From Alphaproteobacteria bacterium (lineage in GTDB: Bacteria; Pseudomonadota; Alphaproteobacteria; Micropepsales; Micropepsaceae): a stretch of DNA of 64,000 nt. The position numbers were made by a program, and so were the translations under genes. Below are positions 24,582-33,600 of this stretch, one piece after another. The notes under the pieces were generated by a model, which saw nothing but the letters and a program-made list of their open reading frames with translations, did no database searches and was not told where the DNA came from. Position 1 is the first letter of the stretch, and each line of letters begins with the position of its first letter. Location: NCBI GenBank assembly GCA_025924715.1, contig JAICHV010000007.1, positions 1 to 64,000 on the forward strand, written 5' to 3'.

Positions 24582-25727
24582 ATGGGACTTCCGTTGCGGC
24601 AGGCAGCCAAGATCGGCGCCTATGTGATCAAGAAGCACCTGTCGGGCGGCAAATACCCGCTGGTGCTGATGCTGGAGCCGTTGTTCCGCTGCAATCTGGC
24701 CTGCGCCGGCTGCGGCAAGATCGACTATCCGGACGAGATCCTCAACCAGCGCCTGTCCTATCAGCAATGCATGGACGCGATCGATGAATGCGGCGCGCCC
24801 GCGGTTTCCATCGCCGGCGGCGAGCCCCTGCTCCACCGCGACATGGCCCGGATCGTCGAAGGCTATATCGAGCGGGACAAATTCGTCATCCTTTGCACCA
24901 ATGCGCTGCTGTTGACCAAGAAGATCGATCAATACAAGCCGCATCCCAATTTCACCTGGTCGATCCATCTGGACGGCGACCAGGTCATGCACGACAAATC
25001 GGTCTGCCTGGACGGCACCTATGCCAAGGCCGTTGCCGCCATCAAGTTGTGCAAAGAGCGCGGCTTTCGCACCCAGATCAACTGCACCCTGTTCGACGGC
25101 GCCGATCCCGAACGCACCGCCAAATTCTTCGACGAGATGATGGCGATGGGCGTGGACGGCATCACCGTTTCTCCCGGCTATGCCTATGAACGCGCCCCCG
25201 ACCAGCAGCATTTCCTCAACCGGGAGCGGACCAAAACCATGTTCCGCGAGATCCTGAAACGCGGCAATGGCGGCAAGGCCTGGGACTTCACCAATTCCTC
25301 GCTGTTCATGGATTTTCTGGCGGGCAACCAGACCTATGAATGCACGCCCTGGTCGATGCCGCTGCTGACCGTGTTCGGCTGGCAGAAGCCCTGCTATTTG
25401 CTGGGCGAAGGCTATGCCAAAACCTTCACCGAGCTGATGGAAGGCACGGAGTGGGAGAAATACGGCGTCGGCAAATATGAGAAATGCGCCAACTGCATGG
25501 TGCATTGCGGCTTCGAAGGCACCGCCGCCACCGATGCCATTCGCCATCCGCTCAAGATGCTGCCGATCCTGATGCGCGGGGTGAAGACCGAAGGTCCGAT
25601 GGCGCCGGAAATCGATCTGTCGAAGCAGCGCCCGGCGGAATTCATGTTCGCCAAACATGTCGAACAGAAAATGTCAGCCATCAAGGCCGGCAAGTCCGAC
25701 ACCACAGAGATCGCGGCAGCGGAGTAA
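24582..25727 (+). CDS. hpnH: HpnH, radical SAM adenosylhopane synthase
   Basis: HpnH joins the adenosyl radical of S-adenosylmethionine to diploptene to form adenosylhopane, the first side-chain step. The 381-residue product starts MGLPLRQAAKIGAYVIKKHL and has the radical SAM cluster motif RCNLACAGCGKIDYP (C-x3-C-x2-C) near residue 43, IAGGEPLLHRD, and C-terminal cysteines in EKCANCMVHCGFEGTA that could hold an auxiliary cluster. The last 54 nt overlap the 3' end of hpnG on the other strand. Confidence 0.94.
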   Translation: MGLPLRQAAKIGAYVIKKHLSGGKYPLVLMLEPLFRCNLACAGCGKIDYPDEILNQRLSYQQCMDAIDECGAPAVSIAGGEPLLHRDMARIVEGYIERDKFVILCTNALLLTKKIDQYKPHPNFTWSIHLDGDQVMHDKSVCLDGTYAKAVAAIKLCKERGFRTQINCTLFDGADPERTAKFFDEMMAMGVDGITVSPGYAYERAPDQQHFLNRERTKTMFREILKRGNGGKAWDFTNSSLFMDFLAGNQTYECTPWSMPLLTVFGWQKPCYLLGEGYAKTFTELMEGTEWEKYGVGKYEKCANCMVHCGFEGTAATDAIRHPLKMLPILMRGVKTEGPMAPEIDLSKQRPAEFMFAKHVEQKMSAIKAGKSDTTEIAAAE

Positions 25728-26336
25728 TTCGGCAAAGGCCTTGTTCGAGGCCCGCGCCGTACGGACCAGCGCCGGCACCTGCAAAGGGTGGCGCAACAGC
25801 GATTTGAGCACCCGTCCCAGCGCGATGCCGCCGTCCGGCTTCATCGCCACCAGCGCCGCCGGCGGCAGGATGTGGCGGGCATCGTCGGAAATCACCCGCA
25901 GCACCGCAAAAGGCAGGCCCCGGGCCGCTGCGAACCGCGCCGCCACCTGGCTTTCCATATCCACCGCCAAGGCGCCGCTGCGCTCGTAAAGCGCGGCTTT
26001 GGCCTCGGCGCTGTCCAGGATCACATCGCTGCCGAAGACCGGCCCGGTATGCGCCGATGGCAGCCGCGCCGCCAGCCGCACCCGCCAATCGGCATCGCAG
26101 CGCCAACGCTCGGCATCCCCAATGGCGGTTTCGCCGACCACCACATCGCCCACTTTGAGATGCGGCGACAGCGCCCCACCGATCCCAATGGAAATCACGC
26201 CGGTGATGTCGCCATGCAGGGCGTCGAGCTTTTCCGCCAGCGAGGCCGCATCGCCCCCGCCCGCCACCGCGACCACGCCTTGCGTGCCGACAATCTCGGC
26301 TTCGCGCTTCAGGCCCGTGACGGCGAGAATGGTCAT
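25674..26336 (-). CDS. hpnG: HpnG, adenosylhopane nucleosidase/phosphorylase
   Basis: HpnG removes adenine from adenosylhopane to give ribosylhopane. The 220-residue product is a purine-nucleoside-phosphorylase-fold protein with ISIGIGGALSPHLKVGDVVVG near residue 45 and the ribose-binding motif ALAVDMESQVAARFA near residue 130. Its ATG overlaps the stop of the small upstream gene (ATGA). hpnH, whose product is its substrate donor, converges on it from the other strand with a 54-nt overlap, an unusual layout for consecutive enzymes. Confidence 0.9.
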   Translation of the reverse strand: MTILAVTGLKREAEIVGTQGVVAVAGGGDAASLAEKLDALHGDITGVISIGIGGALSPHLKVGDVVVGETAIGDAERWRCDADWRVRLAARLPSAHTGPVFGSDVILDSAEAKAALYERSGALAVDMESQVAARFAAARGLPFAVLRVISDDARHILPPAALVAMKPDGGIALGRVLKSLLRHPLQVPALVRTARASNKAFAELLRCRDLCGVGLAGLDG

Positions 26337-26581
26337 CTGTCTTTGAATTCTTCCGGATAGTCCTCGCGATCGTGCATTTCCCTTTCCTCTTTCATCCAAG
26401 CCTCCATTTGTGGCCCGAAGATCAAGTACCAAAGAAGCGCCACCAAAAGCGCACCCCAAAAGACTTCTTCGTCGTAGGGCCGGAACCAATAATATTTTCC
26501 CATATGGTCGATCAATGCGGCTGCGCACAGCGACGCCATTAGGCCGGATGCCACTCTTGTGACGACCGGAAGTTTGGCCAT
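26333..26581 (-). CDS. Small two-helix membrane protein inside the hopanoid operon
   Basis: An 82-residue protein coupled on both sides: its ATG overlaps the shc stop (TAATG) and its TGA overlaps the hpnG start (ATGA). It has a first hydrophobic helix (VVTRVASGLMASLCAAALI), the short link DHMGKYYWFRPYDEE, a second helix (VFWGALLVALLWYLIFGP), and a charged tail rich in Glu, Asp, Lys and Arg (MKEEREMHDREDYPEEFKDR). I do not know a named hopanoid gene like it. A role in anchoring the cyclase or HpnG, or in substrate hand-over, is inference from position. The ORF track joins it to antisense sequence upstream. Confidence 0.7.
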   Translation of the reverse strand: MAKLPVVTRVASGLMASLCAAALIDHMGKYYWFRPYDEEVFWGALLVALLWYLIFGPQMEAWMKEEREMHDREDYPEEFKDR

Positions 26582-28518
26582 TACAACCCAAACTCCACCC
26601 GGCGCGAATTGCCCTGCTTGAGATTGCGATAGCGCGCCAGGGCCCAGAGGGGGAAGAATTTGGGATAGCCGTGATAGCGCAGATAAAACACCCGCGGGAA
26701 TCCGCCGCCGGTGTAATGCGCCTGGCTCCATAGCCCATCCTCGTCCTGGTTCTGCTTGAGCCATTGGATGCCCCGCGTCACGGATGGATGATCCACCTGC
26801 CCCGCCGCCATCAGGCCCATCAGGGCCCAGGCCGTCTGCGACGCGGTCGAGGGCGCCGGCTCGTAACCCGCGTAATCCAGCTTGTAGCTGTCGCAATTCT
26901 CGCCCCAGCCGCCGTCTGGATTTTGAATTGCCACCAGCCAATCGGCGCCGCGTTTCATCGTGAGATCATCCGCCGCAAGCCCGGCACCGTTCAATCCCGC
27001 CAGGGCCGACCAGGTGCCGTAAATATAATTGACTCCCCAGCGCCCGAACCAGGAGCCGTCTTTCATTTGCGTACGCCGCAGATAGGCGATGCCATCCGCC
27101 AGCCGCTTGGGATCGCCGCCCAGTTGCGCGATCATGCCGACACAGCGCCCCGAAACATCCTCGGTGGGCGGATCCAGCAACGCCCCATGATCGGCGAAGG
27201 GGATATTGTTCAGGCTGTAATGGGCATTGTCGGCATCGAAAGCGCCCCAGCCGCCATTGCCGCTTTGCATGCCGTCGACCCATTCCGCCGCCCTGGCGAT
27301 GGCGCCGTCATAACCAGGGGCGATACCCGCTTTCTGGGCCCGGTCCATCGCCATCACCACCACGGCGGTGTCGTCCAGATCGGGATAGTGATCATTGCGA
27401 TATTGAAAGGCCCAGCCGCCGGGGCGCACGTCCGGGCGCTCTTCGGCCCAGTCGCCGGCGACATCCAGAACCTGCAAGGGCCTCAGCCATTCCAGGCTGC
27501 GCGCGGCCGCGGCTTCGGCCTTGGCGTCCTTGGTTTCCAGCAACGCATGCGCCACCAGGGCGGTGTCCCAGACCGGCGAAAAACAGGGTTGGCAATAGGC
27601 TTCGTCATCCTTGACCACCAAAAGCGCATCGACGGATTTGCGCGCGATGGCGCGGTCGGGATGATCCGGCGCATAGCCCAGCGCATCGAACATCATCACG
27701 CTATTGGCCATGGCGGGATAGATCGCGCCCAGCCCATCCTCGCCATTCAGCCGCTGCGTCACCCATTGGCGGCAGGTTTCGATGGACCGCGCCCGCAAAC
27801 CTTTCGGCCAGAACGGGTCAAACCGCTTCAGGCCCCAATCCAACATGTTGAAGAAGGCCGACCAGCCCGCACTCTGGTGCGGGGCACGGGCGCCCGCCGC
27901 GGGAACGCCGGGCACGAACAATTCGGGCACATGAATCCCGCGCTTGTTTCTGGCGCGCGGTCTCAGCGCCGCCAGCACCAGCAGCGGCACGATCACCGTG
28001 CGCGCCCAATAGCTCATCTTCGACAGATGAATGGGAAACCAGCGCGGCAGCAGGATCAATTCCGGCGGCATGGTGGGAATGATGTTCCAACCGACCTCCC
28101 CATACAGCGCCAATTGCAGACGGGTGAAAACATTGGTCCGGATCGCGCCGCCGCGCGCGCGGATGGCATCACGGGCGCGCTTCATATGCGGCGCCTCGAT
28201 ATCGTCGCCGATCATCTTGAGCGCGAAATAGGCTTTCACCGAAGCGGAGATGTCGAAGGCGCCGTCGTGATAAAGCGGCCAGCCGCCATGATCGGCCTGG
28301 ATGCGGCGCAGATAGACGCCGATCTTGCGCTCCAGCTCCACATCCGCGGGCTCACCCAGATAATGCACCAGCAACACATATTCGGACGGAATCGTGGCAT
28401 CGGCTTCCAGTTCATAAACCCAATGGCCGTCGGGGCGCTGCTGGCGCAGAATGGCGTCGGTGGCGGCGCGGATGCTGCCGTCCAGATCGCCGAATTCCCC
28501 GGGGCTGAGCTGGTTCAT
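26581..28518 (-). CDS. shc: Squalene-hopene cyclase
   Basis: SHC (HpnF) cyclises squalene to hopene and hopanol at the membrane. The 645-residue product carries the catalytic acid motif DLDDTAVVVMAMD (DxDD), several QW repeats such as DGHWVYELEADATIPSEY, GNGGWGAFDADN, DGSWFGRWGVNYIYGTW and DGGWGENCDSY, and TASQTAWALMGLMAAG near the end. The ATG at 28518 (MNQLSPGEFG) is chosen because the tracked start adds 59 residues antisense to hpnE. It begins 7 nt after hpnE and ends overlapping the small membrane gene. Confidence 0.96.
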   Translation of the reverse strand: MNQLSPGEFGDLDGSIRAATDAILRQQRPDGHWVYELEADATIPSEYVLLVHYLGEPADVELERKIGVYLRRIQADHGGWPLYHDGAFDISASVKAYFALKMIGDDIEAPHMKRARDAIRARGGAIRTNVFTRLQLALYGEVGWNIIPTMPPELILLPRWFPIHLSKMSYWARTVIVPLLVLAALRPRARNKRGIHVPELFVPGVPAAGARAPHQSAGWSAFFNMLDWGLKRFDPFWPKGLRARSIETCRQWVTQRLNGEDGLGAIYPAMANSVMMFDALGYAPDHPDRAIARKSVDALLVVKDDEAYCQPCFSPVWDTALVAHALLETKDAKAEAAAARSLEWLRPLQVLDVAGDWAEERPDVRPGGWAFQYRNDHYPDLDDTAVVVMAMDRAQKAGIAPGYDGAIARAAEWVDGMQSGNGGWGAFDADNAHYSLNNIPFADHGALLDPPTEDVSGRCVGMIAQLGGDPKRLADGIAYLRRTQMKDGSWFGRWGVNYIYGTWSALAGLNGAGLAADDLTMKRGADWLVAIQNPDGGWGENCDSYKLDYAGYEPAPSTASQTAWALMGLMAAGQVDHPSVTRGIQWLKQNQDEDGLWSQAHYTGGGFPRVFYLRYHGYPKFFPLWALARYRNLKQGNSRRVEFGL

Positions 28519-28525
28519 GGCGCGA

Positions 28526-29785
28526 TTATAGAGATGAATGACGCAGGGCCAAAGCCGCCGCCTGATCGCCCGAACGGATGGCGCCTTCGATGGTGGCCGG
28601 CAGGCCGGTCTGGGTCCAATCGCCGGCCAGGACGAAATTGCGCCATTTGGTCTGGGTGGGCGGGCGTTTGGCGTCTTCCGCTGGGGTCGCGGCAAATGTG
28701 GCGCGCTTTTCCTTGACGATCTGCCAGGTGGGAAGCGGGTCCTTGATCCCCAGCGCGGCGCCGATATCGGCCCACAAGGTTTGGGCCAATTCTTCGCGGT
28801 CGCGCTCGACCAGGCTATCGGCCGCCGAAATCGTCACCGAAATGCGGTCGGGGAAGGAAAATATCCATTCCGCGGTGCCGCCGATCACGCCCAGGATCTG
28901 CGGCGCGCCGGCCGGGGCCGGATATTGGAAATGTCCATTGACGATGGCGCGGAATTCGCCCGGCGGGTTCAGACCCGGCACCAACTCCTTTGCCGTCCAA
29001 GGCGGCACCGCCAGCACCACGGTATCTTTGTGTCCCAAGGGAATGGTGGCATCCGGAAATTCCAGCGCGGTGGCGCTGCGGTTATCGAAGACGATTGCCC
29101 GCAGCCGCTCGCCGAAACGAATCTCGCCGCCCTTGGCGCGCAGAAATTCCAGCGCCGGGTCGATGAACGCGGCGGCCAGGGTGGGCGCGGCGATGCGCGG
29201 ACGGCAGGCCTGGCCGCCCTTTGCCAAAGTCTCGCGCAACACCGCGCCGGCCAAGGCGGCCGAGGCTTGCTTCGGCTCGGTGTTCAGCGCCGCCAGCAAA
29301 AAGGGGCACATCAAACGGTCCCACAAAGCGCCTTTGGCCGGCACCACATCGGCGATGGTCTTGCGTTTTCCCGCCCAGAGCAGCGCGGCATAGGCCATGT
29401 AATCGCGCGCACTTGTGCCCGGAACATGGCGCGACTTCACTCCCACCCACCAGGGCAAGGGGCCTTCATTGGGATGAAGCACCCAGCGCTCGCCGGTTTT
29501 GATATCGGTAAAGGGGATCAGCGCCGAAGACGGCCCGCTCAGCGCGCCTTGCGCACCGATGCGCGCCAGATAGGCATGCACCGCCCGGTTTCCCGACAGC
29601 ACCAGATGATTGCCGTTATCGATCATCCCGCCGAAGGCCGGATCGAAATAAGACCGGCAGCGGCCCCCGGCCTGGCCCGCTGCTTCGAACACAGTCACCT
29701 GTGCACCGCGCGCCGCCAGCGCCGTGGCGGCGGACAACCCGGCCAAGCCGGCCCCGATCACGAAGGCGCGGTGTGTGCTGCTCAT
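28526..29785 (-). CDS. hpnE: HpnE, hydroxysqualene dehydroxylase
   Basis: HpnE is the FAD enzyme that reduces hydroxysqualene to squalene. The 419-residue product begins with the dinucleotide-binding motif FVIGAGLAGLSAATALAARG, followed by FEAAGQAGGRCRSY, GMIDNGNHLVLSGN, and the C-terminal FAD segment FVLAGDWTQTGLPATIEGAIRSG, the amine-oxidase/desaturase pattern. Its ATG overlaps the hpnD stop. With hpnC and hpnD it completes the three-enzyme bacterial route from farnesyl diphosphate to squalene. Confidence 0.94.
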   Translation of the reverse strand: MSSTHRAFVIGAGLAGLSAATALAARGAQVTVFEAAGQAGGRCRSYFDPAFGGMIDNGNHLVLSGNRAVHAYLARIGAQGALSGPSSALIPFTDIKTGERWVLHPNEGPLPWWVGVKSRHVPGTSARDYMAYAALLWAGKRKTIADVVPAKGALWDRLMCPFLLAALNTEPKQASAALAGAVLRETLAKGGQACRPRIAAPTLAAAFIDPALEFLRAKGGEIRFGERLRAIVFDNRSATALEFPDATIPLGHKDTVVLAVPPWTAKELVPGLNPPGEFRAIVNGHFQYPAPAGAPQILGVIGGTAEWIFSFPDRISVTISAADSLVERDREELAQTLWADIGAALGIKDPLPTWQIVKEKRATFAATPAEDAKRPPTQTKWRNFVLAGDWTQTGLPATIEGAIRSGDQAAALALRHSSL

Positions 29786-30633
29786 AACCAGGCGGACCTG
29801 AGCACCAGCAACAGCAATTTTTTCCGGCTCAGCGAAACCCGGCGGCGCGGCGGGGCGAAGCCGGCCTGTTCGGTGGCGGTGAGGATTTGCGAATAGACCG
29901 CGCCCATCAGCCAGGGCGTGCGGATGCGGCCCTTGGGCTTTTGCGCCAGGATGGCGGAAGCGGCATCATAATGGCGGTGCGCATCGGCGGCGACCTGACG
30001 GCAGACCGCATCCACCTTGGGGTCCGACGCAACCATTTTGGGATCCAGGGATTTGAATCCCGCCGCGAACAGATATTCGCGCGGCAGATAAAGCCGCCCG
30101 ATATCGGCGTCCTCGTCGATGTCGCGCAGGATATTGGTAAGCTGCAAGGCGCGGCCCAGATGATGGGCGAGCTGGAAGCCTGGCCCCTCCTCCATCCCGA
30201 ACACCTTGATCGACAGCCGTCCCACGGCGCTGGCGACCCGGTCGCAATACAGATCCAGCGTCGCCAGATCGGGCGCCACAATGTCTTCGGCGACGTCCAT
30301 TTCCATCCCGTCCAAGACGGTGCGGAAATCTTCTTGCCTGAGGCCAAAGCCCGCGATCGCCGGCGCCAGGAATGCGACACGGCCGGGCGATTGGCCGGCG
30401 TAAAGCGCCGCCAGGTCGCGCCGCCAGGCTTCCAATTTCTCGTGCCGTTCGGGGCGGGTGCCGATGCCGTCATCGGCGATATCGTCGACTTTGCGGCAAA
30501 AGGCATAGATCGCGAACATGGCGTCGCGTTCGACCTTGGGCATCAGCCGCATTGCCAGATAAAACGAACTGCCGCTGGCCTTTTTGCGCACGGCTTTGGC
30601 CTGGGGCGCGCCCAATGTTTCGGCGGCGCTCAT
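29782..30633 (-). CDS. hpnD: HpnD, presqualene diphosphate synthase
   Basis: HpnD condenses two farnesyl diphosphates to presqualene diphosphate. The 283-residue product has SSFYLAMRLMPKVERDAMFAIYAFCRKVDDIADD, with the first Asp motif at its end, and the second ILRDIDEDADIGRLYLP near residue 170, both typical of the trans-isoprenyl squalene/phytoene synthase fold. The tracked ORF runs upstream antisense into hpnC; the ATG at 30633 overlaps the hpnC stop (ATGA). Confidence 0.94.
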   Translation of the reverse strand: MSAAETLGAPQAKAVRKKASGSSFYLAMRLMPKVERDAMFAIYAFCRKVDDIADDGIGTRPERHEKLEAWRRDLAALYAGQSPGRVAFLAPAIAGFGLRQEDFRTVLDGMEMDVAEDIVAPDLATLDLYCDRVASAVGRLSIKVFGMEEGPGFQLAHHLGRALQLTNILRDIDEDADIGRLYLPREYLFAAGFKSLDPKMVASDPKVDAVCRQVAADAHRHYDAASAILAQKPKGRIRTPWLMGAVYSQILTATEQAGFAPPRRRVSLSRKKLLLLVLRSAWL

Positions 30634-31475
30634 CGCGGGGTCAGCCGCGACAGCAGGAAAGCGGGAAGACGTTTGACGAACAAGGTTGCGACATCCAGTT
30701 TGGAGTGATGGACTTTTTCGGACAAGGGATCGCGGCTGGCCAGCCGGGCATTGAGATCCTCGGCCAGGGTTTGGATCAGATCGACTTCCAGGGCAAGTCT
30801 GCGGTTGCGAATCTGGCCAGAGAAAGCGCGGGACTGTTGCAACAGGCCGGCATTTTTCGCCGCCAGCGCCGCGATGGCGCTGCGCAGTTCGGGCGAGGCG
30901 GGTGGCGCCGCCAAGGCGGTGATGAGCGCGCCGGCCTGGGCGAAATGGTCGGCAGGGATATAGACCCGGTCCAATTCCGCATAATCCTTGGCGCAATCCT
31001 GCAGATGATTGATCACCTGCAGGGCGGCGCAAAGCGAGTCATTGGCCTCCCAGCAGGCCTGGTCCTCGCCATGCACATCCAGCACGAAGCGCCCGACCGG
31101 CATGGCGGAATAGCGGCAATAATCCAAGAGGTCATCCCAATCGCGATAGCGCAGCTTGACCACATCGCGGCGGAAGGCTTCGAGCAGGTCTAGGGCGTGG
31201 GTCGGGGCGAGATCGCGCTCCGCCAGAAGTTTGCGCAGAGCGACGCCCTGCTCCACCGCATCGCTTTCGCCCACCAGGCTGGCGCGCATTTGCTCCAGCA
31301 GCGCCAGCTTGCGTTCCGGCGCCGCGGTCGGATGATCGGCGACATCGTCGGCGGCGCGCACGAAGCGATAAAAGGCCAGCACCGGCGCACGATGGCGCGG
31401 CGCGATCAGGAACGACGCGACCGGGAAATTCTCGCCGCGATGATCCTTGCCGGATTGGAAATCGGCGACGCTCAT
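30630..31475 (-). CDS. hpnC: HpnC, hydroxysqualene synthase
   Basis: HpnC converts presqualene diphosphate to hydroxysqualene. The 281-residue product is a squalene/phytoene synthase homologue with the HpnC-like N-terminus SGKDHRGENFPVASFLI, FYRFVRAADDVADHP near residue 45, and LQDCAKDYAELDRVYIP near residue 170, where the second Asp motif is reduced compared with HpnD. The ATG at 31475 overlaps the hpnB stop. Confidence 0.94.
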   Translation of the reverse strand: MSVADFQSGKDHRGENFPVASFLIAPRHRAPVLAFYRFVRAADDVADHPTAAPERKLALLEQMRASLVGESDAVEQGVALRKLLAERDLAPTHALDLLEAFRRDVVKLRYRDWDDLLDYCRYSAMPVGRFVLDVHGEDQACWEANDSLCAALQVINHLQDCAKDYAELDRVYIPADHFAQAGALITALAAPPASPELRSAIAALAAKNAGLLQQSRAFSGQIRNRRLALEVDLIQTLAEDLNARLASRDPLSEKVHHSKLDVATLFVKRLPAFLLSRLTPR

Positions 31476-32611
31476 GCGTCCGCCCTCGCCTGAACGCGGC
31501 CTTTCCACATCCCGCCTTTGCCCGACCAGTGCAGCAGCGCCGATTCAAAGGTAAAGGCGGCATAGAAAGCGCCGACCAGAGGCAATGTCGGGGCCCAGAT
31601 CGGCGAGAGTCGATAGAAGCGCAGGATGGGCAGGAACATCACCGCCATGATCAACCAGGCGGCCCAGCCGGCCATCTGCGAGATTCCCCAGGCGAACAGC
31701 GCCGTCATCACCGGCGCGATATAGATCAGGATCAAGCCCAACATGGTGCCGGCCAGCTGCAGCGGCGAATAGCCGAGCTGGGCATAGGCCGAGCGGGCCA
31801 CCATTTTGCGGATATCGGCGAGATGCTGGTAGGGGCGCAGCGACTCGGCGCGATTGGTGAGGCCCAGCCAGATCGGTCCCTGCCGTTTCATCGCCCGCCC
31901 CAAGGCGCAGTCATCGATCAGCTGGGATCGGATCGCTGCGATGCCGCCCGCCCGGTCCAGGGCGGAACGGCGCGCCAACATGCAGCCCCCCGCCGCCGCC
32001 GCGGTCCGGCGCGACGGATCGTTCACCGCGCCAAAGGGATACAGCATGTCGAAAAAGAACACGAAGGCGGGAATGAGGAAATGTTCGGCCGCGGTTTTGC
32101 AGCTCAGCCGCGCCATCAACGAGACCAGCACCTTGCCGTTTTCTTCCGCCCGGGCCACCAATTGGGAGAGATTGTCGGGACCATGCGCGATATCGGCATC
32201 GGTGAACCAAAGAAATTCGGGACGAAAGTCGGCCGCGTGCTGCGCGCCCTGGTGCATCGCCCATAATTTTCCCGTCCAGCCGGCCGGGCGGGGCGCACCT
32301 GCGAGCACGGTCAGGCGCCGATCGCCAAACCCGCGGGCAAGATCGCCGGTTCCGTCGTCGGACTGATCGTCCACCAGCACGATGCGAAATTCGCCGGCAT
32401 AGTCTTGGGCCAGCAGGCTGCCCAGACTGCGCCCAATCACATCGGCCTCATTGCGCGCCGGCACCACCGCCACCACCGAGGGCCAATGCGAAGGCGGCGG
32501 CGGCGCATCGGCGCTGTCGCGCTCGCGCAGCCGCCAGAACTGATTGCGGCCCAGCAGCAGATAGAGCCAGATCACCAAAGGCAGAAATCCGAAAACGAGT
32601 CCCGCGATCAT
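31472..32611 (-). CDS. hpnB: HpnB, hopanoid-associated glycosyltransferase
   Basis: A 379-residue family 2 glycosyltransferase of the HpnB type. It has an N-terminal membrane helix (GLVFGFLPLVIWLYLLLG), the catalytic fold motifs VVAVVPARNEADVIGRSL, LVDDQSDDGTGD, LWFTDADIAHGP and QLIDDCALG, and three or four C-terminal helices. HpnB accompanies hpn clusters but its acceptor is not firmly established. It overlaps hpnA upstream and hpnC downstream by 4 nt each. Confidence 0.92.
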   Translation of the reverse strand: MIAGLVFGFLPLVIWLYLLLGRNQFWRLRERDSADAPPPPSHWPSVVAVVPARNEADVIGRSLGSLLAQDYAGEFRIVLVDDQSDDGTGDLARGFGDRRLTVLAGAPRPAGWTGKLWAMHQGAQHAADFRPEFLWFTDADIAHGPDNLSQLVARAEENGKVLVSLMARLSCKTAAEHFLIPAFVFFFDMLYPFGAVNDPSRRTAAAAGGCMLARRSALDRAGGIAAIRSQLIDDCALGRAMKRQGPIWLGLTNRAESLRPYQHLADIRKMVARSAYAQLGYSPLQLAGTMLGLILIYIAPVMTALFAWGISQMAGWAAWLIMAVMFLPILRFYRLSPIWAPTLPLVGAFYAAFTFESALLHWSGKGGMWKGRVQARADA

Positions 32612-33600
32612 GCCAGATACCCATTGGCGCCGAACCAGGCCAGGGCATCGGCAAGCGCCTCGACGGGCGGACGCGCCATATAGCCAAGTTCGGTCTTGGC
32701 CTTGGCGGAGGAAAAAAACATCCGGTAGCGCGACATGCGCAGGGCATCGGCAGTCAGGAACGGCTCCTTGCCTGTCATGCGGGCCACCGCTTCCGCCATG
32801 AAGGCCAGCGGAAACAGCGGTGCCCGAGGCATTTTGAGCTTGGGCGGGCGCCGGCCGCTGAGACGGGCAATCTCGCCCAGCATGGCCTGAAGGCTCATAT
32901 CCGTGCCGCCCAGGATATAATTATGTCCGATGCGGCCCCGCTCCAGCGCCAGCATATGGCCTTCGGCGACATCGTCGACATGCACCAGATTGAGCCCCGT
33001 ATCGACAAAGCCCGGCATCTTGCCTTTGGCGGCTTCGACGATGATGCGCCCCGTGGGCGTGGGCTTGATGTCGCGCGGACCGATGGGGGTGGAGGGCGCC
33101 ACGATCACCGCGGGCAAACGGGAATCGGCGATCAGGCGCTCGACCTCACGTTCCGCCACCAATTTGCTGCGCTTATAGGCGCCGATCACGCTTTGCGGAG
33201 AATGGCGGGAAGTTTCGTCCACCGGCTCGCCGCTGCCCGGCTTCAGGGCGGCGACCGAAGAGGTATAGACCACCCGTTCGACGCCGGCCGCCAGCGCCGC
33301 CTGCATGGTAGCGCGGGCGCCCATGAGATTGTTGCGTTCGATCTCGGAAGGATCGGGTGCCCAAAGCCGGTAATCCGCCGCGACATGGAAGAAATAGCGA
33401 GTGCCCTGCAAGGCCCGGGTCATAGAGGAGACATCGCGCATGTCGCCCGCCACGGTCTCGATCTCCAGCCCCGCGATATTGGCGTGACTGGCCGTGGGGC
33501 GCATCAAGGCCCGGACCTTGAAGCCGCGTTTCAAGGCGGCGCGGGCGACAGCGGCACCCACAAACCCAGAAGCACCGGTGACTAGAACGGTATCGCTCAT
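32608..33600 (-). CDS. hpnA: HpnA, hopanoid-associated sugar epimerase/dehydrogenase
   Basis: A 330-residue extended short-chain dehydrogenase of the HpnA type. It has the Rossmann motif LVTGASGFVGAAVARAAL, the catalytic Tyr-Lys in GAYKRSKLVAE near residue 145, and VAPSTPIGPRDIKPTPTGRI. Its substrate in hopanoid synthesis is not established. The start overlaps the stop of a degenerate copy of its own first codons (33597-33743), so it may be re-initiated from that fragment. Confidence 0.93.
   Translation of the reverse strand: MSDTVLVTGASGFVGAAVARAALKRGFKVRALMRPTASHANIAGLEIETVAGDMRDVSSMTRALQGTRYFFHVAADYRLWAPDPSEIERNNLMGARATMQAALAAGVERVVYTSSVAALKPGSGEPVDETSRHSPQSVIGAYKRSKLVAEREVERLIADSRLPAVIVAPSTPIGPRDIKPTPTGRIIVEAAKGKMPGFVDTGLNLVHVDDVAEGHMLALERGRIGHNYILGGTDMSLQAMLGEIARLSGRRPPKLKMPRAPLFPLAFMAEAVARMTGKEPFLTADALRMSRYRMFFSSAKAKTELGYMARPPVEALADALAWFGANGYLA

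Noticed and set aside
26764-28716. A 650-codon plus-strand frame across the squalene-hopene cyclase gene
   Set aside because: It is antisense to shc, whose DxDD and QW motifs are unambiguous.
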